Notes under the pieces: model-generated
The model's input: only the letters and a program-made list of their open reading frames with translations
What the model was told of the DNA's origin: nothing
The model's database searches: none
Assembly (NCBI GenBank): GCA_900317155.1
Contig: ONFO01000010.1
Location: 1 to 64,000 of the forward strand
Direction of reading: 5' to 3'
DNA length: 64,000 bases
Source: an uncultured Bacteroidales bacterium
GTDB taxonomy: Bacteria; Bacteroidota; Bacteroidia; Bacteroidales; F082
Shown here: piece by piece, positions 32,117 to 41,620 of the stretch
Numbering within the stretch: position 1 is the first letter of the stretch
How the letters are laid out: every line of letters starts with the position of its first letter
Program-made: the position numbers and the translations under genes

Positions 32117-35101
32117 TTATTCGATTACCAACTCATCACAGAAGATCCAGGCCTTTTGTCCAGCGCCTACATGACCCTCAGGACAAGTGCCGATGGTTTT
32201 GGCCACCATCTTCACATAGCGGGCACTACAACGCGTACGCACTTCCATCTCTTGGATGAACGCGCCATCAGCATCAATTGGCACAGTATTCTTCACCCTA
32301 CCCACATTGCGGAATCTCTTGCCATCTTCGCTGACAAAAAACTGCACCTCCGTCGGCATCCAAATCCATGAGTAGATTTCCTGCAAGAAGCTGCCTGCCA
32401 AACGGTTAATGCGTTTCGAAACACCCAAGTCGACAGTGGCTATGAGGTCGACACCATAATAGCCCTGCCATGAACCTGTGCGGAAGTTCTCGCCACCACG
32501 TTGATGGTCAATCAAAGCCTTGAGGCCACCTGCATCATACGGTTCGGTATACATGTTTTCAAGTTTCACACTGTGTCTGGCATCAATCTTATAATACTCT
32601 GCATCAATCACCTTACTCCAACGCCCATCCTGCTTAGCTGCAGCACGAATCGTGGTGTTATCCCTGAAGCAGATAGGCTGGTCATACAAAAAAGCTGTAT
32701 CCGAGGGCTCGCTACCATCCAACGTATAATAAATCTTCGTCCCAGCCACAGGCTGGCTCATGCTGACCATAATGCTATCGAAGAATGTATCCGATATGGC
32801 GTTAATCGTCGGAACAATGACTATCGGTTCAGTTGAAATGCGTGTCACAGGGCAGTTCTCGGGTTGTGTAGCCCAAGTAGAGTTGCGCTGATCGGTCATC
32901 TCGAACTCCAGCGTGCCGCCATTGAACACTTCCTCGAAAGTGATGTAACTGCGTTCCAAGGGCTTGCCGTTCAGCTTCACCGACTGCACATAACAGTTCT
33001 TGGCACTCAGGTTCTTGGCAATGACTTCAAACCGCTTGCCGTTCTCGAAGGTCAAGCGCATACGCTCGAAACGCGGCAAACCCAGCACATAATAACCCGA
33101 AGCAGGTGTGGCAGGATAGAAACCCATGGAGGAGAACACACCCCAAGCCGACATCTGGCCACAGTCCTCATTACCAGCATAACCATCGCGACGATCGGTG
33201 TAGAAATCATCCATCACTTTTTTCACATAATACTGCGTCTTGATGGGTTGTCCAACGAAGTTGTACATATACACCGTATTGTGGCTCGGCTCGTTGCCGT
33301 GGGCATATTGTCCAATGAGCCCCGTGATGTCGGGTTGCTCACGTCCCGTCAGGTTGGAGGGGGCATTGAACAAGGCGTCGAGTTTGGCTTCATAGCCGTT
33401 CCAGCCGCCCATCAAGTCGATGTGGCCGTTGATGTCTTGCGGCACGAAGAATCCATACTGGTAGGAATTGGCCTCGGTCAGCGTGAAGTTGACCTGTGCG
33501 GGGTCGAAAGGACGTGTCCAGCCACCGTTGCGACGACCTTGGAAGAACTGGTTCTCGGGATTGTATATGTTCTTGTAGCTCTGAGCACGGGCATAGAATT
33601 CTTTGGCGATGGCGGTCTTGCCCATGGCCTCGGCCATACGCGCCACACACCAGTCGTCATAAGCATATTCAAGGGTCTTGGAGACGGCCTCACCTTCCAA
33701 TTCAATCGGGATGTAGCCATATTTCATGTAGGCTCCCATGCCACGGAAGTCGTCTTTCGAACTGGCCACCATGGCTTCCAATGCCTTCTCCGTATCGAAG
33801 TCACGAATGCCAGCGAAGTAAGCGTCGGCGATGACGGGGATAGCATGGTTGCCGATCATGCAATAGGTCTCGTTAGCGGCCAGCTCCCAAATGGGTAGCA
33901 TGTGATGCGAGTTGGTCTCATACTTATTAATAAAGGTGTTGATGAAGTCGAGGGTACGCTCACGCTGCATGAGGCTGAACAGCGGGTGTAAGCTGCGGAA
34001 GGTGTCCCACAGCGAGAAGACCGTGTAGACGGGACGCTTCGAGCTATAGACCTTCAAATCGTGGGCACGATAACGGCCGTCGGCATCGCTATAGAGGTTA
34101 GGTGCGACCATACAGTGGTAAAGGGCCGAATAGAACACCTTCTTGTTCGACTCGTTGGGGTCAGCCACCTCGTAACGCTTCAGTTCCTTGTTCCACTTAT
34201 CGTAGGCCTTTTGTTTCAAGGCATCGAAGTCGAAGTCGTTTTCAGCGAGCTCAGCTTTCAGGTTGTTTTTGGCGCCTTCCACATCGACGGCAGAAATAGC
34301 AATACGCATGACGATTTGCTCGCCTTCTTCGGTATCGAAATCGAAATAAGCCTTGATGCTGTCTCCTTCTATTCTATTGGGTTTCACACTATCGACATTC
34401 AAGATATCCGCCAAATTAAGGAAGGTGTAATCCTTAAATGACTTGGAAAACTCCGCATAGAAATACAGATATTGATCTTGTGCCCAGTCTCTGGTGCGAC
34501 GGAAACCGCTGATGGCATTAGGAGCTTCCAATTGAAGGAAGGATTCATACACAAATTCATTGTTGACACCTTCCACCATATCCAAGAAGATATGGGATTT
34601 GTCACTCTGTGGGAAAGTGCAACGCATCATACCGACCCGGTCGCCCGCGGTCAGCTCCACTTTCACCTTATAGTTATCGAGAAGCACGCTATAGTAGCCT
34701 GCTTTGGCGGCTTCATTCTCATGTTGGAATCTCGATCGGTAGCCCGAAGTGGCATTTTCCTCATTACCTTTGTCCGTTTTCACATTACCGACGATAGGCA
34801 TAAACCTAAAATCTCCATAGTCGGAGCAGCCCGTACCGCTGAGGTGGGTGGTGCTGAAGCCAAGGATGGTTTTATCGGAAGTGTGGTAGCCCGAACAGCC
34901 GTCCCAGTCGTTCATGCGGGTGTCGGGACTGAACTGCACCATACCGAAAGGCACCGTGGCACCCGGGAAGGTGTGACCATGGCCTCCCGTCCCGATGAAC
35001 GGGTCGACATATTTGGCCGGGTCTTTCACGTAATCAGCCCTGGGCTGAGTGCTGCATGCCGCGAGGCATAACAATAATACGGGTAACAGTAATTTTTTCA
35101 T
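32117..35101 (-). CDS. GH92 alpha-mannosidase lipoprotein with chitobiase-like and discoidin-like modules
   Basis: This 994-residue lipoprotein has signal MKKLLLPVLLLCLAAC with lipobox LAAC (Cys16). The GH92 region begins YVDPFIGTGGHGHTFPGATVPFGMVQFSPD and continues through GCSGYHTSD...GFSTTHLSGTGCSDYGD, LWDTFRSLHPLFSL, the acidic GNEDCGQMSAWGVFSSMGFYP and the GLPRFERMRL end. GH92 enzymes are calcium-dependent exo-alpha-mannosidases that trim N-glycans. A chitobiase C-terminal-like module (KIYYTLDGSEPS) and an F5/8C-like module follow and may bind glycans. I use ATG at 35101, because 47 extra upstream residues would precede the signal peptide. No SusC/SusD pair is adjacent. Confidence 0.93.
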   Translation of the reverse strand: MKKLLLPVLLLCLAACSTQPRADYVKDPAKYVDPFIGTGGHGHTFPGATVPFGMVQFSPDTRMNDWDGCSGYHTSDKTILGFSTTHLSGTGCSDYGDFRFMPIVGNVKTDKGNEENATSGYRSRFQHENEAAKAGYYSVLLDNYKVKVELTAGDRVGMMRCTFPQSDKSHIFLDMVEGVNNEFVYESFLQLEAPNAISGFRRTRDWAQDQYLYFYAEFSKSFKDYTFLNLADILNVDSVKPNRIEGDSIKAYFDFDTEEGEQIVMRIAISAVDVEGAKNNLKAELAENDFDFDALKQKAYDKWNKELKRYEVADPNESNKKVFYSALYHCMVAPNLYSDADGRYRAHDLKVYSSKRPVYTVFSLWDTFRSLHPLFSLMQRERTLDFINTFINKYETNSHHMLPIWELAANETYCMIGNHAIPVIADAYFAGIRDFDTEKALEAMVASSKDDFRGMGAYMKYGYIPIELEGEAVSKTLEYAYDDWCVARMAEAMGKTAIAKEFYARAQSYKNIYNPENQFFQGRRNGGWTRPFDPAQVNFTLTEANSYQYGFFVPQDINGHIDLMGGWNGYEAKLDALFNAPSNLTGREQPDITGLIGQYAHGNEPSHNTVYMYNFVGQPIKTQYYVKKVMDDFYTDRRDGYAGNEDCGQMSAWGVFSSMGFYPATPASGYYVLGLPRFERMRLTFENGKRFEVIAKNLSAKNCYVQSVKLNGKPLERSYITFEEVFNGGTLEFEMTDQRNSTWATQPENCPVTRISTEPIVIVPTINAISDTFFDSIMVSMSQPVAGTKIYYTLDGSEPSDTAFLYDQPICFRDNTTIRAAAKQDGRWSKVIDAEYYKIDARHSVKLENMYTEPYDAGGLKALIDHQRGGENFRTGSWQGYYGVDLIATVDLGVSKRINRLAGSFLQEIYSWIWMPTEVQFFVSEDGKRFRNVGRVKNTVPIDADGAFIQEMEVRTRCSARYVKMVAKTIGTCPEGHVGAGQKAWIFCDELVIE

Positions 35102-35264
35102 ATTTTCAGTTTTATAATTTGTTATCACTTTTGACGCCGTAAAATTAGGAATAATACCTTTTTGTTTTACAACAAGTGTGGAATTTTTCTTGGCACAATA
35201 ATTGCGGCAACCCAAAAATTGTTCAAAAATTTGCCAATTCATGCGTCGAAATCTCCAAAATGAT

Positions 35265-35272
35265 TATATTTG
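35265..35272 (+). promoter_or_regulatory. -7 box of the 680-residue T9SS gene
   Basis: TATATTTG matches TAnnTTTG, 56 bp ahead of the ATG at 35329. The divergent GH92 gene has only a weaker box (TAATTTTA, 35140-35147, minus strand). Confidence 0.6.
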
Positions 35273-35328
35273 CAGCCCAAATTATGACACTAAACATCAT
35301 TATTAACTAATTAAAAACACAACACAAC

Positions 35329-37371
35329 ATGAAGAAAGTTTTATTCCTTTCACTTGCAATGGCCGTCGCCATGACTGGCTTTGCACAAAAGCCAGTCGTC
35401 AAAAAGACCGACTTGGCCAACCAACCTGTGAAGATGAACGCTCGCGTTCTCAAAGGCAACGAAACTCAGGCTACTGACTTCGGCCAACAGTTCGTTCTTC
35501 CTAGCGTCTCCAACAACACCGTGACGAAAGGCGATGATCGCTTTGATGAGTACCAAATCATGACTACCAACTACGATTTGCAATCAAACAGCGCTTTGGG
35601 CAATCGTATCGCCACATGGCCTGATGGTAGCGCCGCTTTCACTGCCACTTGGGACCACTCGGGCAACACTAGTTTCCCTGATCGTGGTACTGGTTACAAT
35701 TTCTTCTCTCCCGAAGACGGTTTTGGTGATGAGCCCGAAGCCCGCATCGAGTCTGTTAAAGCTGGATGGCCTTCTATTGCTGCCATGGGCAATGGCGAAA
35801 TCCTTGCCTCACACGCCAACAGCAAGGTTCAAGTCTACAAGAGAGAGACAAAAGGCCAAGGCGAATGGGAAAATGTCTGGGAAAGCCCCGTCAACACCAC
35901 CTGGCCCAGAATCGCCACTACCGACAATGGTCAGTATGTTCATCTGGTAAGTGCTGAGCAAAACAGCAGCAACACCCTTCAAAATTATGTGTATTATGCC
36001 CGTTCTACCGATGGCGGCCAAACCTTCACCGAGCTGGCCTATCCTCCGTTGGTTGATGTCGAAGGCATGTACAGATACGACATTGGCGCCGACGACTATG
36101 TCATGGCCACCAACGGCAAGAACATCGCTATCCTCTTCGGCGGTCTTAACTACGACTTGTTCTACATCATCTCCCATGACAACGGAGAGACTTGGGAAAA
36201 GCAAATCATTTGGAACTATCCTTACGACCACTCAGTTGACTGGCTCACCACCACCTACAGTGCTGAAACCGACTCCATTTGGTCTCCCGACGGTTCACAC
36301 TCCATCGCCATCGACAATAATGGCACCGTGCATGTAGCTTTCGGCCTGATTCGCTGGGCTCCCAGTGAAGACCACGATGGCTCATATACCTATTGGCCTT
36401 ATACCGATGGTATAGTGTATTGGAACTCCAACTTCACCAACGAACAAGGCACCCACGAAATCCCGAACTTTGGCGACTGGAGTGGTGATGTCAACTTCCC
36501 TGAGATGGTCTCTAACGGCACCAACGGCATCAGCAACACACTGAACGCCGACCGCATCTGGGCGATGGCTGAAGACCTTGGCAACAACTATGGCAACCTC
36601 TACGTCATCAGCGCACCCGATGAGAATGGCGACGGCACAGTCGACTTCACCGACTATTGGAACAATACCGAATACCACTATCGTTCGCATTGCATATCCA
36701 CCATGCCTGGCATCTCCGTTGATGAACAAGGTAACATGATCATTGCCTACTCCACGCTTTCAGAACTCCGCGTCAACAACGAAGCTGCACACCACTACAG
36801 AAGCTGCTATGTCACTGCCAGAGACTACACTGGAACTTGGTATGAAAACGGCATCAACCTCAGCCGCGACTTCATGCATGAAATGAGTGAGGTTTACTCT
36901 GTAACCACCACTTCGCAAGGCAGCAATGGCGAGTTCTGGGTTATGTATTCGGAAGACGATAAGATTGGTTTGTATCTGGACTTCAATGGTCCTAACACCA
37001 GCAGCCCGAACTCAAATAACGGCGGTGTCCTCACTGAGAACTACATCTATGGTGTGAAGGTTATCCCTGCCTTGGAACTGGAAGGCTGGAGTGTTGAAGA
37101 GCAAGAAGCCATCAACCCGATGACCAGCACCCGCGTGTATCCTAACCCCGCCTCCGACGTGCTCAACATCGAAGTGAATGCCTCACAGGCTTCTGAGATG
37201 AGCATCAGCGTCTACAACATCATGGGCCAAAACGTGATGAACCAAAACGTGAACGTCACCACGGGCATGAACACCAGAAACATCAACATCAGCGAACTGA
37301 ACAGCGGTATCTACTTCGTGACCGTCAAGGCCAACGGCTTTGAAAACACCATGAAGTTCATCGTGAAGTAA
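35329..37371 (+). CDS. T9SS-sorted Asp-box (BNR-like) protein 1
   Basis: This 680-residue secreted protein has a signal peptide ending MTGFAQ (residue 20). The body looks like a sialidase-type beta-propeller: Asp-box motifs STDGGQTFTEL and SHDNGETWEKQ lie in blades that repeat the pattern of strand, S/T-x-D-x-G-x-T-W, strand. No sialidase catalytic Arg triad or RIP motif is apparent, so enzymatic activity is unproven. The T9SS domain is VYPNPASDVLNIEV ... VYNIMGQNVMNQNV ... GIYFVTVKA ... KFIVK. It is the first of three tandem relatives, each with its own promoter and terminator; a hairpin terminator follows at 37384-37430. Confidence 0.85.
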   Translation: MKKVLFLSLAMAVAMTGFAQKPVVKKTDLANQPVKMNARVLKGNETQATDFGQQFVLPSVSNNTVTKGDDRFDEYQIMTTNYDLQSNSALGNRIATWPDGSAAFTATWDHSGNTSFPDRGTGYNFFSPEDGFGDEPEARIESVKAGWPSIAAMGNGEILASHANSKVQVYKRETKGQGEWENVWESPVNTTWPRIATTDNGQYVHLVSAEQNSSNTLQNYVYYARSTDGGQTFTELAYPPLVDVEGMYRYDIGADDYVMATNGKNIAILFGGLNYDLFYIISHDNGETWEKQIIWNYPYDHSVDWLTTTYSAETDSIWSPDGSHSIAIDNNGTVHVAFGLIRWAPSEDHDGSYTYWPYTDGIVYWNSNFTNEQGTHEIPNFGDWSGDVNFPEMVSNGTNGISNTLNADRIWAMAEDLGNNYGNLYVISAPDENGDGTVDFTDYWNNTEYHYRSHCISTMPGISVDEQGNMIIAYSTLSELRVNNEAAHHYRSCYVTARDYTGTWYENGINLSRDFMHEMSEVYSVTTTSQGSNGEFWVMYSEDDKIGLYLDFNGPNTSSPNSNNGGVLTENYIYGVKVIPALELEGWSVEEQEAINPMTSTRVYPNPASDVLNIEVNASQASEMSISVYNIMGQNVMNQNVNVTTGMNTRNINISELNSGIYFVTVKANGFENTMKFIVK

Positions 37372-37383
37372 GTTTCGACTACT

Positions 37384-37430
37384 GTTTTTGACAAAAAAGG
37401 AGGCTTCGGCCTCCTTTTTTTGTCAAAAAA
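37384..37430. terminator. Bidirectional-looking terminator
   Basis: GGAGGC-TTCG-GCCTCC is flanked by A6/T7 and by outer TTTTTGAC / GTCAAAAAA arms, so a very long stem can form. Confidence 0.88.
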
Positions 37431-37454
37431 CACTTGTATTTGTAGAAATATCGC

Positions 37455-37462
37455 TATCTTTG
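37455..37462 (+). promoter_or_regulatory. Promoter of T9SS Asp-box protein 2
   Basis: TATCTTTG matches TAnnTTTG, with ACTTG ending at 37436 and an 18-bp spacer. The gene at 39634 has the same ACTTG-18-box arrangement. Confidence 0.65.
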
Positions 37463-37526
37463 CACTCAATTAAACTAATTTAAAAACACAATTAACTCAT
37501 CTATTTATTAATTAAACTCATTCAAA

Positions 37527-39464
37527 ATGAAAAAGTTATTTACTTTAGCATTAGTCTTGTTGGTGGCCACTGCTGGCTACTCGCAAGTGAGAAAGATGTC
37601 GTCAAACGACACTAAGAGAAGAGCTGCCACCATGCAAGTGACCAAAGGCATGGAGGTTTTCGAAAACGTGCAAAACGAGCCTAACATGGTGCGTAGCGAC
37701 GGCGAGCTTGACTACTCGACCTACGACTGGCAGTCGAACTGTGGCCCGCGCACTTGGACCATCACCTGGCCTGATGGCAAAGTTAACTTCGCCTACACCA
37801 TTGCTTCCGACAACACCTTCAGCGACCGTGGTACCGGCATCGGCACCTACGATGCAGTAAACGACGTGTGGACTCCACTCGATGGCCGTATCGAAAATGA
37901 GAGAACTGGTTTTGGCTCCATCGCCCGCTTCAAGGACAATGGCATCGTCGTTGCTGCCCATACTGCCAACGACCTTTGCATCTACATTGTAGAAGACAAG
38001 GACAACATGACAGCTAACAGCGTCCCGCATTCACTCGCTGTCGGCAGCGATGCCTACACGCATCCTGCAGTGATGACCTCGGGCGAAAACCGTGACATCA
38101 TCCACATGGCTGCCGCTAAGTTCGGAGCTTACGAAGGTGACGTTTACGAGCCCATCCGCTACTGGCGTTCGTCCGACGGTGGCCAAACTTGGGACAAAGA
38201 GTATGTCGAGCTTCCCTTCCTCACCCAAGAATATGGTATCAACTGGGGCACCAACAGCTACTATTGGATGGAAACCACCGAAGACAACCGTTTGGCCCTC
38301 GTCATCAACAACAGCTGGAGCGATGGCATGGTTATCTATAGCGACGACAACGGCGAAACTTGGGACAGAACAGTGTTCTATCACCACCCTGGTCCCTTCG
38401 AGCAATATCCCGACGACCATGTGGCTTTCCTCTATCCTCGTTGGACCTCTGCCCAGTGGGGCGCTAACAACGAACTCTGCCTGGCCTATGAATTCAACGG
38501 AACCAACGATGCAGCTTCCAGCGTTGATGGTGGCTACTATCCTGGCATCGGTGGCGTCGCCTTCTGGAGCGAAAGCCTGCCTTACCACGGCGAAAGCCTG
38601 CCCCAATACGGCGTTGACCCAACCAACCCCATGCCTACCACTCCTGGTCAACCCTTCATCATGGACAGTGCCTATATCATGCAAGACATTTACATGAGCT
38701 GGATGCTTTGGAGCGATCAAACCCACGACATGTTCCCTGAATATATGGGTTATCTTGCCCCATTGGACGAAAATGGCCAGCCCGAAGGCCCCACAATTGA
38801 TGATGTCACCCATGCTCTCGGCATTGAAGATCTCTCCAATTGTCACGGTAAATACAATTGCGGTCCGACCGCCATGCCCGCGATGGCCAAGGTGAGCGAC
38901 AATGCTTTTGTCGCCGTTTGGAGCTCAGTAGATGAGTTAAACATTGATGGTTCTTCAAACTTGAACTACTTCAAGCTCTTTGCTTCCGCTTCCGATGATG
39001 GTGGTCGCACTTGGGATCATCAAGTCCAGCTCACCACCGACTTCATGTTTGAAATGTCAGAATGTGTCTACCCACAAGCTGCTGTGGTTGGCAACACCCT
39101 CGTAGTCGCCGCTCAATTTGACGGTGGCACTGGTTCTTTCGTCCAAAACGACGACACAGAATCTGGCGACAACTACTACCAAGGCCTGACCTTCGAACTG
39201 ACCGACCTCTTCCCAGGTTTTGATGCAGTGGACGAAGTGGTGAGCCACAACACGCACATGAACGTCTATCCTAACCCTGCCACCGACCAAATCGGCATCA
39301 CCCTCAGCCAAAACGCTGACATCGTGATCTACAACATCATGGGTCAAAACGTGATGACTGTGGAAGGCCACGCCGGTGCCAACACCATCAACATCAGCAA
39401 CCTTACGAGCGGTATCTACTTCGTCAACGCTGGTACCGAAACCCAGAAGTTCATTGTGAAATAA
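37527..39464 (+). CDS. T9SS-sorted Asp-box (BNR-like) protein 2
   Basis: This 645-residue secreted protein has a signal peptide ending TAGYSQ (residue 20). Three Asp-box motifs are visible: SSDGGQTWDKE, SDDNGETWDRT and SDDGGRTWDHQ. They lie within repeated propeller blades, with a shared YPGIGGVAFWSESLPYHGES segment also found in the next gene. No catalytic residues of sialidases could be recognised. The T9SS domain (YPNPATDQIGITLSQN ... NIMGQNVMTVEGHAGANTI ... KFIVK) is almost identical in DNA to that of the following paralogue. Substrate unknown; surface glycan or protein binding is an inference. Confidence 0.85.
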   Translation: MKKLFTLALVLLVATAGYSQVRKMSSNDTKRRAATMQVTKGMEVFENVQNEPNMVRSDGELDYSTYDWQSNCGPRTWTITWPDGKVNFAYTIASDNTFSDRGTGIGTYDAVNDVWTPLDGRIENERTGFGSIARFKDNGIVVAAHTANDLCIYIVEDKDNMTANSVPHSLAVGSDAYTHPAVMTSGENRDIIHMAAAKFGAYEGDVYEPIRYWRSSDGGQTWDKEYVELPFLTQEYGINWGTNSYYWMETTEDNRLALVINNSWSDGMVIYSDDNGETWDRTVFYHHPGPFEQYPDDHVAFLYPRWTSAQWGANNELCLAYEFNGTNDAASSVDGGYYPGIGGVAFWSESLPYHGESLPQYGVDPTNPMPTTPGQPFIMDSAYIMQDIYMSWMLWSDQTHDMFPEYMGYLAPLDENGQPEGPTIDDVTHALGIEDLSNCHGKYNCGPTAMPAMAKVSDNAFVAVWSSVDELNIDGSSNLNYFKLFASASDDGGRTWDHQVQLTTDFMFEMSECVYPQAAVVGNTLVVAAQFDGGTGSFVQNDDTESGDNYYQGLTFELTDLFPGFDAVDEVVSHNTHMNVYPNPATDQIGITLSQNADIVIYNIMGQNVMTVEGHAGANTINISNLTSGIYFVNAGTETQKFIVK

Positions 39465-39490
39465 TCATTCACCTTGTACGACAACTTAAG

Positions 39491-39518
39491 AAGGAGGCCT
39501 TCGGGTCTCCTTTTTTTG
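39491..39518 (+). terminator. Terminator of T9SS Asp-box protein 2
   Basis: Stem AAGGAGGCC / GGTCTCCTT with one G-U pair and a small loop is followed by TTTTTTT. Confidence 0.8.
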
Positions 39519-39563
39519 TAGGCTAAAAAACGGCCAAATTACTTGTATATAAAGAAAAAACAT

Positions 39564-39571
39564 TATTTTTG
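39564..39571 (+). promoter_or_regulatory. Promoter of T9SS Asp-box protein 3
   Basis: TATTTTTG matches TAnnTTTG, with ACTTG at 39541-39545 and an 18-bp spacer, copying the previous gene's promoter. Confidence 0.6.
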
Positions 39572-39633
39572 CTTTCAAATACTATCAAGAAAACACAAGA
39601 AATTAACCTATTATTAATCAAAACCCATTAAAA

Positions 39634-41571
39634 ATGAAAAAGTTATTTACTTTTGCATTGGCCCTGATGGTAGTTGTTGGCAGCTACGCACAGGTGCAAA
39701 AAGTGTCGAGTAAAGACGCTAAGATGAAAGTCGCCCAAGAGATGACCCTCTCAGGCGAAGAATTGTATCAAAATGTCGGTAGCTTGCCGAACATGACCCG
39801 CACGGATGCCGAATTGGACTTCACCACCTACGACTGGCAGACCAACACGGCCGGCAAGAACTGGACCATGACCTTCCCCGATGGTTGCGTGGGTATGGCT
39901 TACGTCATTGCCACCGACCAGGATTACACCGACCGTGGCACGAACATCGCCATTTACTATCCCCAAGATGATGCTTGGAAAACCTCGGAAGGCCTGATTG
40001 AAGACCACAAGACCGGCTTTGGCTGCGCCGCCCGCTACGGACAAAACGGCATCGTGGTGGTTTCGCGTAACCCCAGCAGCAGCACCTGCGAAGTCTACAT
40101 CATCGAAGACAAGGACAACCTGCCTCACGGCGACCTTGCTCCTATCTACGTCATGGATGGTGAGCACAACCCACACTTCCCTGCTGTGATGTGCACTGGT
40201 CCCAACCACGACCACATCCACATCCTCGTCACTGGCCTCAACGAGACAACTGCTGACGGCCAAGTCAATCCCTACTACTACATCCGTTCTTTGGACGGCG
40301 GCCAGACCTGGAGCGACTTCATGACCATCGACTTCCTCGGCCGTAACTACTGCCCCCAATACGGTAGTGGCCAAGATGCCTACTTCATGGAGAACACTGG
40401 CGGCAACCGACTTGACATCGTGGTGAACACCCGTCGTGGCGATGGCGTCGTGCTGACTTCTAATGACGAAGGCGACACCTGGACGAGAACCGAGTACTAT
40501 CACCACCCCGGCATCGACGTCGATTTCGGCGAAAGCATGTACATGTATCCTCGTTGGACTTCAGCATTGTGGGACAACAGCGGTGTCCTGCACCTAGCCT
40601 ACGAGTTTGGCGGCGGCACCGGTGATGCCACCTCAACAAGCTACTATCCTGGCATCGGTGGCGTGGTTTATTGGAACAGCGAAATGCCCTACCACGGCGA
40701 AAGTATCCCCCAATATGGCTGCGACCCCAACAACCCCAAACCCATGAGCCCTGGCGAACCTTTCATCATCGACTCTGCTTACATCAACCAAGATATTTAT
40801 GCTTCTTGGTGGTTATGGAGTGATGCCACTCACCCCATGTGGAGCGAATACATTGGTTACCTCACACCTCTGGATGAAACCGAACAGCCCCTCGTCGACC
40901 CCTACGAGGCCGCTTCATGGAATATTGAATTGGACGGAATCGGTGATGCCCATGGTCACTATAACGGCGGCGTCTGCGAAATGCCCGTGTTGGTTAAGAC
41001 CCCTAACGATGATTTGTTTGTTGCCGTATGGATTGCTATGGATGAGCACCATACGACCAGCGCCGGCATGCACTACTTCAAGGTATTCACCCGTGCCTCT
41101 ATGGACCATGGTTTGACATGGACCCCCATGAAGCACCTCACTTCCGACTTCATGTTTGAAATGTCGGAATGCGTCTACCCACAAGCTGCCATCACAGGCA
41201 ACACCCTCGTGGTCGCCTGCCAAATGGATGGTGAGCCTCACTCCTACACCGTCAACAACGGTGACACCGAGGCATACGACAACTACTATCAGGCCTTCAG
41301 TTTTGACCTGGATGAACTCTTCGGCTTCGACGCCGTGGAAGAACAAGTGAGCAGCAACACGAAGATGAACCTCTATCCCAATCCTGCCGTTGACCAACTC
41401 AACATCACCCTCAACCAAAACACTGACATCGTGATCTACAACATCATGGGTCAAAACGTGATGACTGTGGAAGGCCATGCTGGTGCCAACACCATCAACA
41501 TCAGCAACCTGATGAGCGGCGTTTACTTCGTCAACGCTGGCACTGAAACCCAGAAGTTCATTGTGAAGTAA
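39634..41571 (+). CDS. T9SS-sorted Asp-box (BNR-like) protein 3
   Basis: This 645-residue paralogue is the same length as the preceding protein. The signal peptide ends VGSYAQ (residue 20). Asp-box-like motifs are SLDGGQTWSDF, SNDEGDTWTRT and SMDHGLTWTPM; the last is degenerate. Shared blocks with protein 2 include ELDFTTYDWQTN, YPGIGGVVYWNSEMPYHGES and FMFEMSECVYPQAA. The T9SS domain is nearly identical to that of protein 2, while the body has diverged substantially, which suggests gene conversion of the sorting domain. The terminator at 41591-41620 is shared with the convergent pdxA-like gene. Confidence 0.85.
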   Translation: MKKLFTFALALMVVVGSYAQVQKVSSKDAKMKVAQEMTLSGEELYQNVGSLPNMTRTDAELDFTTYDWQTNTAGKNWTMTFPDGCVGMAYVIATDQDYTDRGTNIAIYYPQDDAWKTSEGLIEDHKTGFGCAARYGQNGIVVVSRNPSSSTCEVYIIEDKDNLPHGDLAPIYVMDGEHNPHFPAVMCTGPNHDHIHILVTGLNETTADGQVNPYYYIRSLDGGQTWSDFMTIDFLGRNYCPQYGSGQDAYFMENTGGNRLDIVVNTRRGDGVVLTSNDEGDTWTRTEYYHHPGIDVDFGESMYMYPRWTSALWDNSGVLHLAYEFGGGTGDATSTSYYPGIGGVVYWNSEMPYHGESIPQYGCDPNNPKPMSPGEPFIIDSAYINQDIYASWWLWSDATHPMWSEYIGYLTPLDETEQPLVDPYEAASWNIELDGIGDAHGHYNGGVCEMPVLVKTPNDDLFVAVWIAMDEHHTTSAGMHYFKVFTRASMDHGLTWTPMKHLTSDFMFEMSECVYPQAAITGNTLVVACQMDGEPHSYTVNNGDTEAYDNYYQAFSFDLDELFGFDAVEEQVSSNTKMNLYPNPAVDQLNITLNQNTDIVIYNIMGQNVMTVEGHAGANTINISNLMSGVYFVNAGTETQKFIVK

Positions 41572-41590
41572 GCTTCAATGATTGAACATG

Positions 41591-41620
41591 AAAAAGGAGA
41601 CCTTAGGGCCTCCTTTTTTA
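41591..41620. terminator. Terminator between convergent genes
   Basis: AAAAAGGAGACC / GGCCTCCTTTTT stem with a short loop and T/A runs on both sides serves both directions. Confidence 0.8.

Noticed and set aside
32864-33898. 344-codon open frame antisense to the GH92 gene
   Set aside because: The GH92 frame is continuous and has conserved motifs throughout; the antisense frame has none.
35102-35242. 47-residue N-terminal extension of the GH92 protein
   Set aside because: It would bury the lipoprotein signal peptide, and it lies in the A/T-rich promoter region.
35329-41571. Calling the three Asp-box proteins sialidases
   Set aside because: Asp-boxes occur in many non-enzymatic propellers, and the catalytic Arg triad and Tyr/Glu could not be located.
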